Source: Triatoma infestans
Lineage: Eukaryota > Arthropoda > Insecta > Hemiptera > Reduviidae
Assembly (NCBI GenBank): GCA_011037195.1
Contig: JAAEAF010006167.1
Coordinates: 1 to 64,000, forward strand
Direction of reading: 5' to 3'
Length of the DNA: 64,000 nucleotides
In this document: positions 48,197-58,584 of the stretch, piece by piece
How the letters are laid out: each line of letters starts with the position of its first letter
How positions within the stretch are numbered: position 1 is the first letter of the stretch
The notes under the pieces: model-generated
Seen by the model: the letters and a program-made list of their open reading frames with translations, nothing else
Told to the model about the DNA's origin: nothing
Databases searched by the model: none
Position numbers and translations under genes: made by a program

Positions 48197-48669
48197 CCCG
48201 CAAGAGGTATCTGTTGCAAGCAGTTACTTTGGGAGTAGCGTTTCCACGGTTGGTTACCATAGCTTGGTAATCCATGCACTTCGTCAGAACAGTACACAAT
48301 ATACTCGTACTTAAACTATATAACTCTACACTTTGCAGACAATGACAAACACAGTACACAAACTAGGGTCTCCATCCGTAGTTAATTGACGTAGCCAAAG
48401 GAGAAGGAAAGGATTAGCTCAGTGGTAGCGCGCTGGGTTAGCAACGCGGAGGCCCCGGGTTCGAATCCAGCATGCTGCCCTTAGATTTTCTCTTCCTAGG
48501 AGGATTTTCTTTTCCTCTACAACTCACTGCATGGTGATAAGCAGTGTTGTCTGTAGCTAGGTAGCTAGAGAACACTGCTAGGAGGCCGGCAGTAACAGTG
48601 AGAAGGCCCCGGAGGGTAAGGTAGATCTTTCAGGTCGCAGTGCGATAATCCCCTACAGCAATTTACATC
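48197..48669 (+). mobile_element. SINE family 1, full length with target duplication
   Basis: Flanked by a perfect 14-base duplication TACTATATTGGATG (48183-48196 and 48670-48683), which defines the element as about 473 bp. Order: 5' unique block (CCCGCAAGAGGTATCTGTTG), then tRNA-like unit with ATTAGCTCAGTGGTAGC (box A) and GGGTTCGAATCC (box B). The shared body TTTTCTCTTCCTAGGAG follows, then the tail with TAGATCTTTCAGGTCGCAGT. Confidence 0.93.
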
Positions 48670-48683
48670 TACTATATTGGATG

Positions 48684-49179
48684 TGGGAAGGAGAGAGAAT
48701 CAGAGTGACTGGGTTTCAGAGAAATAAACTAGAATATATGCTGAACACTGTTCTAATGAAAGAACGCACAAACTGCAAGTACTTTACAAAAGAAGTTAGG
48801 TAGCGATAGATATAGACTGAGTGATGAGAAAGGTAGTAGAAGGTTGCTGACTGGTGGTTAACTGGTCGTGAACTGTTGTAAAAACTGTTCTGCTATGGGA
48901 ATAGTTCGGCTGTATATATATATTGAGTCTCCCGCCCAGGTCTGGCATAGGTAGCGAGTAATTGATTATTCAGTTCTGTTTTTCTCCACTCTCCGGATCC
49001 TATTTATAGTTGCCCTTTTGATCTCTCCTCAAAAAAAAAATTAAAAAACGTTTTTTATTATATCAATGCTCAATATAGCTGCCACTTTTCATCAAACCAT
49101 TTGTGCGGATTTTTTGTCCAAAATATTTTCTGTTAAGTTTGCATTTTAGTGAGCAATATTTACTGCCCAGGAAGTTTTT
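48684..49179. other. Intron, unassigned
   Basis: Mixed composition with a TATATATATAT run near 48913. Nothing recognised. Confidence 0.4.
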
Positions 49180-49418
49180 TTTTTTTTTATGGCGCGTCAA
49201 CATCTATGGTCATTGGCGCCTGGAATCTTCTCAGTGCACTGCCGGCCTCCGGACAGTGTTCTCTCGTTACAGACGACACTGTCCATTATCGGATTGTGAG
49301 CTGTTGGGGCTCCTAGGAAGAAAAAAAATCTAAGGGTAGCACAGCTGGATTCGAACCCGGGTCCTCCGCATGGCAGTCCAGTACGTTAACCCCTTAGCTA
49401 TTCCCTTCCCTCAGGAAG
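49180..49418 (-). mobile_element. SINE family 2, minus strand
   Basis: On the plus strand: T run, GGCGCGTCAACATCTATGGT, CAGTGCACTGCCGGCCTCCG, GGCTCCTAGGAAG, GATTCGAACCCGG and GTTAACCCCTTAGCTATTCC. This is the full reverse complement of the family, including tail, body, box B and box A. Confidence 0.9.
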
Positions 49419-49589
49419 TTTATTGTTTCAAAATTAATCAGCTTCTACTAAATTTAAATATTCTGTGTAATTTCTTTTTTTTCCAATATTTTGGAAAAAG
49501 GGATAGATTTTGGTGTGGCTTATCTGTTTGCAAATATAAGAGATTTGTACATTTGAGATTATACTAAAATATTTGTGTTATCGTACGAT

Positions 49590-49715
49590 TTATCATAACA
49601 TCCTGATGATGGGAAACGCCCATAACTAGTCGATGAACTAGTAAATATAAAGCAGGCTACCACGGAAAAAACTGAGCGTTTTCCAGCGCTGTGGCCCCAA
49701 CCTCAACAATAATAT
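49590..49715. repeat. Single arm of palindromic element B
   Basis: ACATCCTGATGATGGGAAAC, 'actagtcgatgaac', 'aagcaggctaccacgg' and the downstream TTTTCCAGCGCTGTGG, in the right-arm order. No partner arm nearby. Confidence 0.7.
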
Positions 49716-51360
49716 ACATATACACCATCAACTAGAATTGGTTGCCACATTACAATTTTCTCAATATTGTGGTGAGTTTTTATTTCGTTTCTTCTCTCTC
49801 ATTTTAAGTATACGTTAAACAATAATTGTTTATGTTGATATCAATCATTAAAAAATAAATTATATAATTAAGAAAATTATTATAATTCTTAAGTAGATTA
49901 AAAATACCTGTTTGTTAAAGATGGTTCTACAAAAATATATTGTTTAAATTGTATTATATTATAAATGAATATTATTAAAAATATCCCATAATATTTTTTT
50001 CGAATAATATACATAATTTCATTGACTAAATTTGCAATTTTTCAAAAATGTTTGGAATTTTCGTAAATTATAGTCCATCGATTGTGAGTACCAAATTTCC
50101 AAAAGAGATGAAGTTTGCTGTAGCTCGCAACACTCAGCTCAATCGTCCAAATATATGCTTCTTTGGAGTGCGTTGAACTAGTGTCATCATTAAAAAAAGA
50201 AGCTCTTCTTTTCTTCGATTCTGATTCTTCGATATTGTGCATTCTTACGGATTTATTAATCTACCAGCTTTTTCAATTTAGAAAATTTATTAAATTCACA
50301 TTAATATTAATTGATTTTTTTTTTTTTTTAGTCATGAGATTTAAATTTGCTGTTATTTATTTTTTTTATAACTTTACTTGGGTGCTTGCACCCTTGCCGC
50401 CTTCGGCATCTCATCCCATGGGAGAAACATACAAACAGATGACAAAATAGATACTTACAGCGCTGTTTGTCAGTACCAAAGTTACTAGCAATTCATCGAC
50501 AATGCAGCATATAATAAGGGTCTATTTACATAAAGGTCAACGCTACAAAACTGTGCCCACAGAGCAACATATACATGTAAATCTGTTCACAATAACATTT
50601 ATTAGTCGCAACAGAGACGTAAAGAAATGTTGGAACAATATGATGTACCTGCTCCTGTACTTTTAGAACTGAAAGCTGTCTCTCTGATACTGTATCCACT
50701 TGGAATGTAGCAAAAGCAAACATACGGTTTGATATCATTTCTGAAGGCCTTTATCATAGAAAATTTCTTGTTACTCAATCGGGAATAGAGATAATTTCAC
50801 AACTCTTTTTTAAAAAAAATTCATTTCTCCAAAATGTCATATTACAATGTTGACAGTTTTCAGCGTGTCTGCGAATAAGTAGAAATGGGCAATAAAGTAT
50901 GGAAGGATTGAAATAATGAATTATTGATAAATAATTTGTGTTAAAATAATTAATTGGCATTAAACAGTGTTACAAGGCCACGTTACGCCCATCCTTTTCC
51001 GGGTGGAGACTCACACGGAGTCTCTTAACATTTTTAAGAAAAATTCTGTGTAAAGTGGTGCAAACCGTTTGAAAATTTCGCCGGAAACCGCACTTCACAA
51101 AATCGTGACATAGCTTACTATATTTTATTATAGATAGAATAGATTATATTGACTTCCTCTTACTAAACCTATTCTATAATTTCCGGTTTACCGATTTTTT
51201 TTGAAATTTAGAATTCTAGCAATGCTCCTAATGTATATAGCTGCACCCGGTCCGCTTTGCTGGCCCCTAATATATATTTGAAAGTAATAACGTTATTTTA
51301 TTTTATTAGAAAATATTTATTGAAATGAAAAATAATAAGAGTGAATTGAATAACAAACTT
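49716..51360. other. Intron, mostly unassigned AT-rich DNA
   Basis: Minor repeat A-like scraps near 51070-51240 (TTTCCGGTTTACCGATTTTT). Otherwise nothing recognised. Confidence 0.5.
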
Positions 51361-51483
51361 TTACTTTCTCTTACTCCTAGTAAGAGGAAGTATTGTAATC
51401 GTGTCAAATTTTCGATATCGAGTTTTCACCGGAAATATCCGTTTTGAGGTCCCCTGAGTCCAAAAAAGTGGTTTTTAGCAATG

Positions 51484-51515
<32 letters not shown>

Positions 51516-53830
51516 CTGTGTGTGTATGTATGTGAACAGCATAGCTCAAAAACGAAAATCGTAGAAAGTTCAAACTTGATATTACGTTTAGGTATCACCA
51601 TGGGATCTGACGGTGCGTTATGTGTCAATATTCCTCAACCGGAAGTACCACTTTACTAGTTGTTTTTTTTACGTTTTTGCAATTTTCTCAAAAATGGCTC
51701 CGAAGATTTTCTTTAAACTTGCTATATCAACTACACATACAAAGAGCTACAACTTTTATTTGAAACATTTCTCCAGGAAAATTCATTTAAGGGCACTTCT
51801 GGGGGAGGGGTGGGGTTAGGTTTTCATCTTAACTGCTGTTTCAGTATATTAGACAATTCTGTCATCTAAATAATGTTAATTAGAATTAAATATGTTGTTG
51901 AAATTCCGAGTTTGAAAAAAAATAGATAACCGGAAGTGCGTTTTTACTGAAATATAATTTTCAGTTTTCTGGTATTTTCTCGAAAATGGCTCCAACGATT
52001 TTCTTTAAACCAGCGTTGTTAACTATACATATAAAGAGCTACAACTTTTATTTGAAACTTTTCCCCTGATAAATTCATTTAAGGGGACTTTTGGGGGAGG
52101 GGGGTTATGTTTTTCTTTAAAATGCTATCACAGTTGATTATACAATTCTGTCATCCAAATTGAAATAACTAGAAATTAATATATGACCCAAATTCCGAGT
52201 TTCAAGGAAATTAGTAAACCGGACAGTTTTACTGGACAGTGTTTTCACTTTTCGACGAATTTCATTAAATTTGGTACACTAACTATAAAATTTGTCAATT
52301 ATAATTTTGAGTACTGGAGTAAGAGAAAGTTGTGTGAGTGTTTCACACCAGATTTTTTTTTCAATAAAAAATTTTAATGAAATAAAATTTAAGAAAAAAA
52401 ATGCATATATTTTGTTAAAAAAAATCTGGTGTGAAACACTCACACAACTTTCTCTTACTCTAGTCTCAAGAGTAGAAGTGACAAATTTTATAGTTTGCGT
52501 ACCAAATGTAATGAAATCCGTCGAAAGCGGGAAAAATTGCTCTGTTGTAAAGGCGCACTTCCGGTTTACTAATTGTCTTAAAACTCGGAAGTTCAGCCAC
52601 CGATGTAGTGCTATGTAATTATGGCTGAATGTTAGAATGGTATAATCAACTGTGAGAGCACTTTAGAGGAAAACATAAGCTTAGGCCTCTCCTAAAAGCG
52701 TCATTTGAAGAATGTTGCCAGAGAAATGGTTTAAATAAAAGTTGTAGATGTTTGCATGGCGAGTTTATATTGGTAGCGTGAAGGAAATCGTCGGAGCCAG
52801 TTGTGAGAACAATGCAACAAAGAGAATAAATCATTAAGTGAAGTGGTAAAGTAAACGCACTTTCGGTTATCATAATTGTTTCAAGCTCGGAATTTCAACA
52901 ACATAGTTAAATCTGATTATTTAGTTGTGAGAATTGTCTAATACACTGAAATTGCACTGTAGATGGAAACCTAACCCAATACCCAATGAAAACCCAATAT
53001 CGAACCCCACCCTCCCCCATAAGTGGCCTTAAATGAATTTGCCCAGAGAAATGTTTCAAATAAAAGTTGTAGCTCTTTGTATGTGTAGATGATATACCAA
53101 GTTTGAAGAAAATCGTTGGAGGCATTTTTGAGAAAATTGCAAAAACGTAAAAAAACCACTAAGTAAAGTGGTACTTCCGGTTGAGGAATTTTGACAGGTG
53201 ACCCACTGTCAGATGCCATGGTGACCCCTACACGGAATATCAAGTTTCAACTTTCTACGGGTTTTTGTTTTTGAGCTATGCTGTTCACATACATACACAG
53301 ACACACGGACACACAGACACACATACACACAGACCATTTGCTAAAAACCACTTTCTTTGACTCAGGGAACCTCACAACGGATATTTCCAGTGAAAATCCA
53401 ATATCGAACCCCACCCTCCTCCATAAGTGGCCTTAACTGAATTTTCCAAGAGAAATGTTTCAAATAAAAGTTGTAGCTCTTTGTATGTGTAGTTGATATA
53501 AGAAGTTTGAAGAAAATCGTTGGAGGCTTTTTTGAGAAAATTGCAAAAACGTAAAAAAACCACTAAGTAAAGTGGTACTTCCGCTTGAGGAATTTTGACA
53601 GGTGACCCACTGTCAGATGCCACGATGATACCTAGACGGAATATCAAGTTTCAACATTCTACGGTTTTTCGTTTTCGAGCTATGCTGTTCACATACATAC
53701 ACAGACGCACAGACACACAGACCATTTGCTAAAAACCACTTTTTTTGACTCAGGGGATCCCGAAACAGAAATATTTCCGTTGAAAACTCGACATCGAAAA
53801 TTTGACACGATTACAATACTTCCTCTTACT
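51361..53830. repeat. Repeat A, full palindromic copy
   Basis: The forward arm 51361-52362 opens with the hairpin TACTTTCTCTTACT-CCT-AGTAAGAGGAAGTA (51362-51392) and closes with the inner boundary GTGTGAGTGTTTCACACCAG. A short AT centre follows, then the reverse arm from 52425 (GGTGTGAAACACTCACACAA) to the opposite hairpin. That hairpin is split by a LINE at 53838 and finishes at about 58110. Each arm contains two to three diverged monomers of about 250-300 bp. The right arm is longer because of a 404-bp tandem duplication. No coding capacity. Confidence 0.87.
52994..53801. repeat. 404-bp tandem duplication in repeat A
   Basis: CCAATATCGAACCCCACCCT starts at 52994 and again at 53398, and the following sequence repeats through the CA-rich tract and the AAAACCACTTT block. 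The two units are very similar, so the duplication is recent. Confidence 0.9.
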
Positions 53831-53980
53831 AGGTAGGTAGGGATCCGATGTGTCCAAGTGTACCTTTGTCGTCATATGGCTTAGCCATCAGCGAACTGAA
53901 GTGTGTCTAAAGACAAACACTAAAGCCCAATTTACAAAACTCAAACATTTCAATGTTAAACAAATCAAGGTCAGATTGAA

Positions 53981-54922
53981 TTGGAACAAAGGAAGGAAAA
54001 AGTAACGGAGGTTAAGGTAGCGGAGGTGGTGGATGTCCTGACACCTAATGAATGGACCGAGGTCCGACCTAGGGCGATTCGGGACAGACAGAAGAAAAAG
54101 CAAGAAGTCATGGCAGCCAATAATAAAGAGACGGTCGCAAGGAGTGACAAGAAGAAGAGGAAGGTGAAAAAGAAGAAGAAACGCCCGAAGACCCGCCCAG
54201 ACGCTGTGCTGATTAAGCCGGCGGAAGGAAGATCGTATGCCGAGGTCCTTAGGGAAATTAAAGAGAAGATTAAACCGGAAGATACAGGCACGGAGGTGAA
54301 CTGCATTAGGCAAACTAGAGCGGGGGACATCTTGGTTGAATTAGGTAGCAGTACTAGGGATAGAGCTGCGTTCGAGGCGGCTCTCAATACTGTCCTGAAA
54401 GACACGGCGACTACGCACCAGCTTGAACCCAGGAGTACAGTTGAGATCAGGGACCTAGACTCCCTGGCAGAAGAAGGCGAAATAAAAGAAGCAATTGAGC
54501 GAAAACTGGGTAGAACTGGCGGAGATATAAGAATCCACCTTACGAAGGTCGATGCGCGAGGGCTTAAAGTAGCGATCGCGCAACTGAATACGAAAGGAGC
54601 CAGTGATCTGGTGAAGGAAGGATTCATTAGAATAGGATGGGTACGCTGTCGAGTCAGGCGGAGAGTCGCAGTTCTAAAATGTTTCAAGTGCCTGGCATAT
54701 GGACATATGTCAGGAGCGTGTAAAGGCCCAGACCGTAGCAGGCTTTGCTATAGGTGTGGTGAGCAGGGACACTTAGCGGTAACCTGTACAGCGGAAGGTT
54801 GCTGCATGTTATGCCGTGATAAGAAAATCGCCTTGGATGCATGTCAGCACCTCCCGGGAGCAGGAAGATGTGTGGTGTTCCGGGAAGCGCTAGAACAGGC
54901 CAGGAAGAGGTTAAAAGATTGA
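53981..54922 (+). CDS. LINE ORF1 (gag-like RNA-binding protein)
   Basis: 313 codons from the ATG at 53981 to TGA at 54920-54922. The N-terminal third is very basic and lysine-rich (KKKRKVKKKKKRPKTRP around residue 65). A central region (TEVNCIRQTRAGDILVEL, about residues 106-123) resembles R1-type gag. Zinc knuckles follow: CFKCLAYGHMSGAC (from about residue 234) and CYRCGEQGHLAVTC (from about 256), both C-x2-C-x4-H-x4-C, then a third variant starting CMLC and ending QHLPGAGRC. The product should bind element RNA in the ribonucleoprotein used for retrotransposition. It ends by overlapping the start of ORF2 (TGATG). No stop or frameshift seen; about the usual size or a little short for R1-clade ORF1. 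Confidence 0.9.
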   Translation: MEQRKEKVTEVKVAEVVDVLTPNEWTEVRPRAIRDRQKKKQEVMAANNKETVARSDKKKRKVKKKKKRPKTRPDAVLIKPAEGRSYAEVLREIKEKIKPEDTGTEVNCIRQTRAGDILVELGSSTRDRAAFEAALNTVLKDTATTHQLEPRSTVEIRDLDSLAEEGEIKEAIERKLGRTGGDIRIHLTKVDARGLKVAIAQLNTKGASDLVKEGFIRIGWVRCRVRRRVAVLKCFKCLAYGHMSGACKGPDRSRLCYRCGEQGHLAVTCTAEGCCMLCRDKKIALDACQHLPGAGRCVVFREALEQARKRLKD

Positions 54923-57915
54923 TGAGGATTCTCCAGGGAAACCTACATAGGAGCAGGCTAGCAGATTCTCTGTTGGACCAGCTAGTAGCTGAGAAGAGGT
55001 GTGACCTGATGCTTCTGTGTGAGCAATATCGCGAGCGGGATCCCCGCAACTGGTTTAGTGACCTACTAGGGACATCCGCAATCTGGATTCCGGATCTGGT
55101 AAAGGTTCCGGTGGAATTCTGCGAGCGGAAAAATGGCTATGTCTGGATTAGAAGCAAGGATATTAATTATATTAGTTGCTATTTTACCCCTAATGAAGGT
55201 ATCCAAGAGTTTAGAAACAAGCTTAATGCATTGGAGGATGATATCCTGAGGATGACCGGTAGGGTCTTAGTAGTAGGAGATGTAAATGCGAAGGCAGTGG
55301 AATGGGGTATGCCCGAGACGGATATGAGAGGCAGGCACATCCTAGAGATGGCAGCCAGAACAGGGCTTACTGTGCTAAACGAGGGAGAAGTCTCCACCTT
55401 TCGGAGACCGGGGTATGGCGAAACGATCCCGGATATTTCCCTAGCATCTGAAGGTCTTGTGCCGCGTATTGAAGGATGGAGAGTAATCGAGGAGTTCACT
55501 GGAAGTGATCACCAATATATAACCTTTCAGATAGTAGAGAACATAAATATGGATAGGGCGAGAAACAACTCGCCCTATAAAGGTTGGAACTTGGATAAGT
55601 TAAACGAGGATGTCTTCAAAGAGGTCATTGAATGCGGAGCTGCGCAAATCGAAAATGTATCGGCTGAGGGAAAAGTAGGCGCTGAGGCGGTGGTTACGGC
55701 TACGATGACGCTCATAGCGGAGGCATGCCAACAATCTATGCCTCGGAGGGCGGTATGGCGGGGTAGGCGACCAGTATATTGGTGGACATCCCACATTGCT
55801 GACCTGCGTAAGGACTGTGTTAAAAAAAGAAGAAGAGCCCAGCGGGCGGGACGAAGACCTGAGGCGGCCGAACGCTCCCTAGAATATAAGGCGGCAAAGC
55901 GAAAATTGCGCAAGGCAATTTTTCAGAGCAAGACTCGCTGCTGGGAAGCTCTAAAAGATGATGTAGACCGGGATCCATGGGGCCTGGGATACAAAATAGT
56001 CATGCGCAAGATAGCGGGCTTTAAGAAACAAGTGATTATGAGTGTACGGACTATGGATAACATAGTGTCAACTCTCTTCCCGCTGCATCCGCCTAGAGCA
56101 GTTAGAGTTTCTGAGCAGACAGAGGATTTTGCCCTATTCACGAATGAAGAAATGGAAGAGGCAGTATCCACGTTAAAGCGTAGGAAGGCCCCAGGACCAG
56201 ATGGTATACCGAACGAGGTTCTCCAAAGAATAGCTGATCAAAAGCCAGGATTGTTGCTGAGGATGTACAACGCCTGCCTGAAAGCCGGTGTTTTTAGCAA
56301 TAGATGGAAAGTGGCACGCTTAGTCCTTATTAGTAAGGGAAAAGGGGATTTGCTTCCGTCATCTTTTCGCCCCCTTTGCATGCTGGACACAGTCGGCAAG
56401 CTATATGAAAAACTTCTCCGGAAGAGAGTGATGGACGGAGTTAGGGCTGCAGGTGATCTGTCGACTAGGCAGTTCGGGTTTAGGACCGGACGGTCTGTGA
56501 TAAACGCCGTGGAAGAAGTCGTGAAAGCAGTAGCAAGGGCGGAAGAGCATGGCCAACATACAAAAAGGATTGTTCTTTTGGTCACCCTAGATGTTAAGAA
56601 TGCGTTTAACTCCTTGAGGTGGTCGGACGCGCTGCAGGCGTTGGAGGCGGATTTTCAGATTCCACACTATTTGTTGAGAGTAATTAGTGACTACTTCAAC
56701 AATAGAGTGCTCAGTTATTGCACGGAGGAGGGGCCAAGGACTCGACCGATTTCAGCTGGAGTGGCGCAAGGATCAATATTAGGCCCAGATCTGTGGAATG
56801 TGACCTATGATAGCCTTCTGCGGCTGGAATTGCCGGAAGAAGCAATATTGATTGGTTATGCTGATGACGTAGCGGCGCTTATTGCTGTGCGGGACGTAAA
56901 TAAGGCGCAGTTGAAGCTTAACCAAGTGATGCGTAAGGTCAACCAGTGGATGACCGCACATGGACTAATGTTGGCCCTCTCTAAAACAGAGGTCGTCATG
57001 CTAACTAAAAAACGAATAGATCGGCATATCCCGTGGAACGTTGGCGAAGAAACGGTTGTTTCGGTGGGAGCCGTGAAGTACTTGGGCATGACAATTGATT
57101 CGAAGTTGAGCTTCGGGAGACATTTGCATGCTGTGGCGGATAAGGCTGGAAAGAGTGTCGCCAGACTTAGTAGGCTTATGAGCAACATAGGAGGTCCCAG
57201 AGCTAGTACGCGCAGGGTGCTTATGAGTGTTACTCACTCAGTCCTGTTGTACGGAGCTGAAGTGTGGTCAGAGGCAATCAGAAAGGAAGTTTACAGGAAG
57301 AGACTGGCACGGGTCCAGAGGCTGGGAGCCCTACGGATAGCCTCGGCATATCGGACTGTCTCGGAGCCGGCAGTTTTGGTTATAGCGGGAGTTATCCCGA
57401 TTGCACTCCTGGCTGATGAAAGAAGGAGGGTGTACCAAAGAAGGCGCGAGGAGGATAAAGCAGCGGTCTCCAGGGAGGAGCGTGCATATACCTTGTTGGA
57501 GTGGCAGTCTTCTTGGGAAGAGGATGTAAGAGGTAGATGGACTGCTAGCCTTATTACAGATGTCGGTACATGGGTAGAGAGGTCCTTTGGCGAAGTGGAC
57601 TACTACGTTACCCAATTCCTCAGTGGTCACGGTTATTTCTGTGAATATTTAAGGAATATGGGGAAGAGGATCAGTGGTGAGTGCGGCTATTGTCCGGGAG
57701 TGCGAGACGATGCAAACCACACCTTCTTTGTGTGTGAGAGGTGGGGTCGTCTCAGGAGAGACCTGGAGCAAAACGTCGGGCATATTACCCCGGCTGGGAT
57801 AATATCGACTATGCTCACTAATAGGCAGCAGTGGGCATGTGTGGCGCGCTTCACCAGGGAGGTGCTGATTGCCAAGCAAAGAGAACTGGTTGAGTTTGGC
57901 GGGAGGATCCCCTGA
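54922..57915 (+). CDS. LINE ORF2 (endonuclease and reverse transcriptase)
   Basis: 997 codons if started at the ATG overlapping the ORF1 stop (TGATG at 54920-54924), giving MRILQGNLHRSRLA, the usual start of the endonuclease. The frame is open from 54841, so an earlier start is possible. AP-type endonuclease: N-terminal QGNLHRS, VVGDVNAKAVEWG (Asp/Asn catalytic pair), and SDHQYI (Ser-Asp-His, residues about 195-197). Reverse transcriptase: FRPLCMLDTVGKLYEKLL, QFGFRTGRS, LDVKNAFNSLRW (motif A), GVAQGSILGP (motif B), GYADDVAALI (active site YADD at about residues 646-649), KYLGMTID. The C-terminal zinc motif CGYCPGVRDDANHTFFVC is C-x2-C-x8-H-x4-C. All catalytic residues are present and no disruption was found. 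No RNase H domain, as expected for much of this clade. Confidence 0.93.
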   Translation: MRILQGNLHRSRLADSLLDQLVAEKRCDLMLLCEQYRERDPRNWFSDLLGTSAIWIPDLVKVPVEFCERKNGYVWIRSKDINYISCYFTPNEGIQEFRNKLNALEDDILRMTGRVLVVGDVNAKAVEWGMPETDMRGRHILEMAARTGLTVLNEGEVSTFRRPGYGETIPDISLASEGLVPRIEGWRVIEEFTGSDHQYITFQIVENINMDRARNNSPYKGWNLDKLNEDVFKEVIECGAAQIENVSAEGKVGAEAVVTATMTLIAEACQQSMPRRAVWRGRRPVYWWTSHIADLRKDCVKKRRRAQRAGRRPEAAERSLEYKAAKRKLRKAIFQSKTRCWEALKDDVDRDPWGLGYKIVMRKIAGFKKQVIMSVRTMDNIVSTLFPLHPPRAVRVSEQTEDFALFTNEEMEEAVSTLKRRKAPGPDGIPNEVLQRIADQKPGLLLRMYNACLKAGVFSNRWKVARLVLISKGKGDLLPSSFRPLCMLDTVGKLYEKLLRKRVMDGVRAAGDLSTRQFGFRTGRSVINAVEEVVKAVARAEEHGQHTKRIVLLVTLDVKNAFNSLRWSDALQALEADFQIPHYLLRVISDYFNNRVLSYCTEEGPRTRPISAGVAQGSILGPDLWNVTYDSLLRLELPEEAILIGYADDVAALIAVRDVNKAQLKLNQVMRKVNQWMTAHGLMLALSKTEVVMLTKKRIDRHIPWNVGEETVVSVGAVKYLGMTIDSKLSFGRHLHAVADKAGKSVARLSRLMSNIGGPRASTRRVLMSVTHSVLLYGAEVWSEAIRKEVYRKRLARVQRLGALRIASAYRTVSEPAVLVIAGVIPIALLADERRRVYQRRREEDKAAVSREERAYTLLEWQSSWEEDVRGRWTASLITDVGTWVERSFGEVDYYVTQFLSGHGYFCEYLRNMGKRISGECGYCPGVRDDANHTFFVCERWGRLRRDLEQNVGHITPAGIISTMLTNRQQWACVARFTREVLIAKQRELVEFGGRIP

Positions 57916-58056
57916 TTAGAGACAGAATAGGGGCTTAGCCTGATGTAGTGCTGCATAAGCGAATCCAGGCTAGGTCTGGTGCCGGGGGAGGTGTTTTAGC
58001 CGGTAGGCTGCCTTGGCGGGAGTCCGGCACTTACGTGCGTCAAAAGCATTTCACCT

Positions 58057-58087
<31 letters not shown>

Positions 58088-58109
58088 CTAGGTAGGAGTA
58101 AGAGAAAGT

Positions 58110-58584
58110 AATAATATTTTGATTGTAATGCTTTTCAAATGAAGAAATTACTTTTCTGATTGCAATGCTTTTTGATATACAATATTTATTGTTCTGCCTT
58201 CGGGAGCATATATATATATAAAAAATGCGGAAGGTTCGCCTACTCGCGTGCAAGCTACATATGGCTACGTCTATATCTCAACCTCAACCTTAACAACAGA
58301 ATTGGCAACATTTAAGTAATTAATTCTCGAGATTTGCCATTACGTACAACGGACATTCATTTTTATGAAGCTGACTGTCTAATGATTGACGGAAGTGCGC
58401 ACTGTACTATATGAGAAAAAAAAAACGATTTTTCGTATCTTTTGAAAAGCGCCGTCTATCGAACATTTTGTGTACTAAAAACACTGTATACCTCAGCCTG
58501 AACAACATATATAAATTTGACAACATTTAAGTCATTAATTCTCGAGATTTGCCTTTACGTACAACGAATATTCATTTTTATATA
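58110..58584. repeat. Segment with a 63-bp direct repeat
   Basis: CAACATTTAAGTAATTAATTCTCG... at 58306 and a near copy at 58521, 215 bases apart, both ending in a 'cgtacaacg...attcatttttat' phrase. Origin unknown. Confidence 0.7.

Larger units (their letters stand above)
53838..58086 (+). mobile_element. R1-like LINE, near full length
   Basis: Flanked by a 9-10 base duplication ACTAGGTAG(G) (53829-53838 and 58087-58096), ends in 26 A, and carries two open frames: a gag-like ORF1 with zinc knuckles and an ORF2 with endonuclease and reverse transcriptase. About 4.25 kb. The first ~120 bases match the direct repeats at 40353 and 41594. The 3' untranslated part has GTTTTAGCCGGTAGGCTGCC, a motif I associate with R1-clade elements. 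Both frames being open argues for recent insertion. It is in the sense orientation within the SoxE intron, at the loop of the repeat A hairpin. Confidence 0.92.

Noticed and set aside
12075..49410. tRNA-like sequences with box A and box B
   Set aside because: All are within SINE copies with shared body and tail, several with target duplications; none folds convincingly as a complete tRNA gene by eye.
53888..54687. Long minus-strand frames of 141 and 238 codons
   Set aside because: Antisense shadows of the LINE ORF1; the plus strand has zinc knuckles and the correct order.
54684..57956. Several minus-strand frames of 60-120 codons
   Set aside because: Antisense shadows of LINE ORF2.
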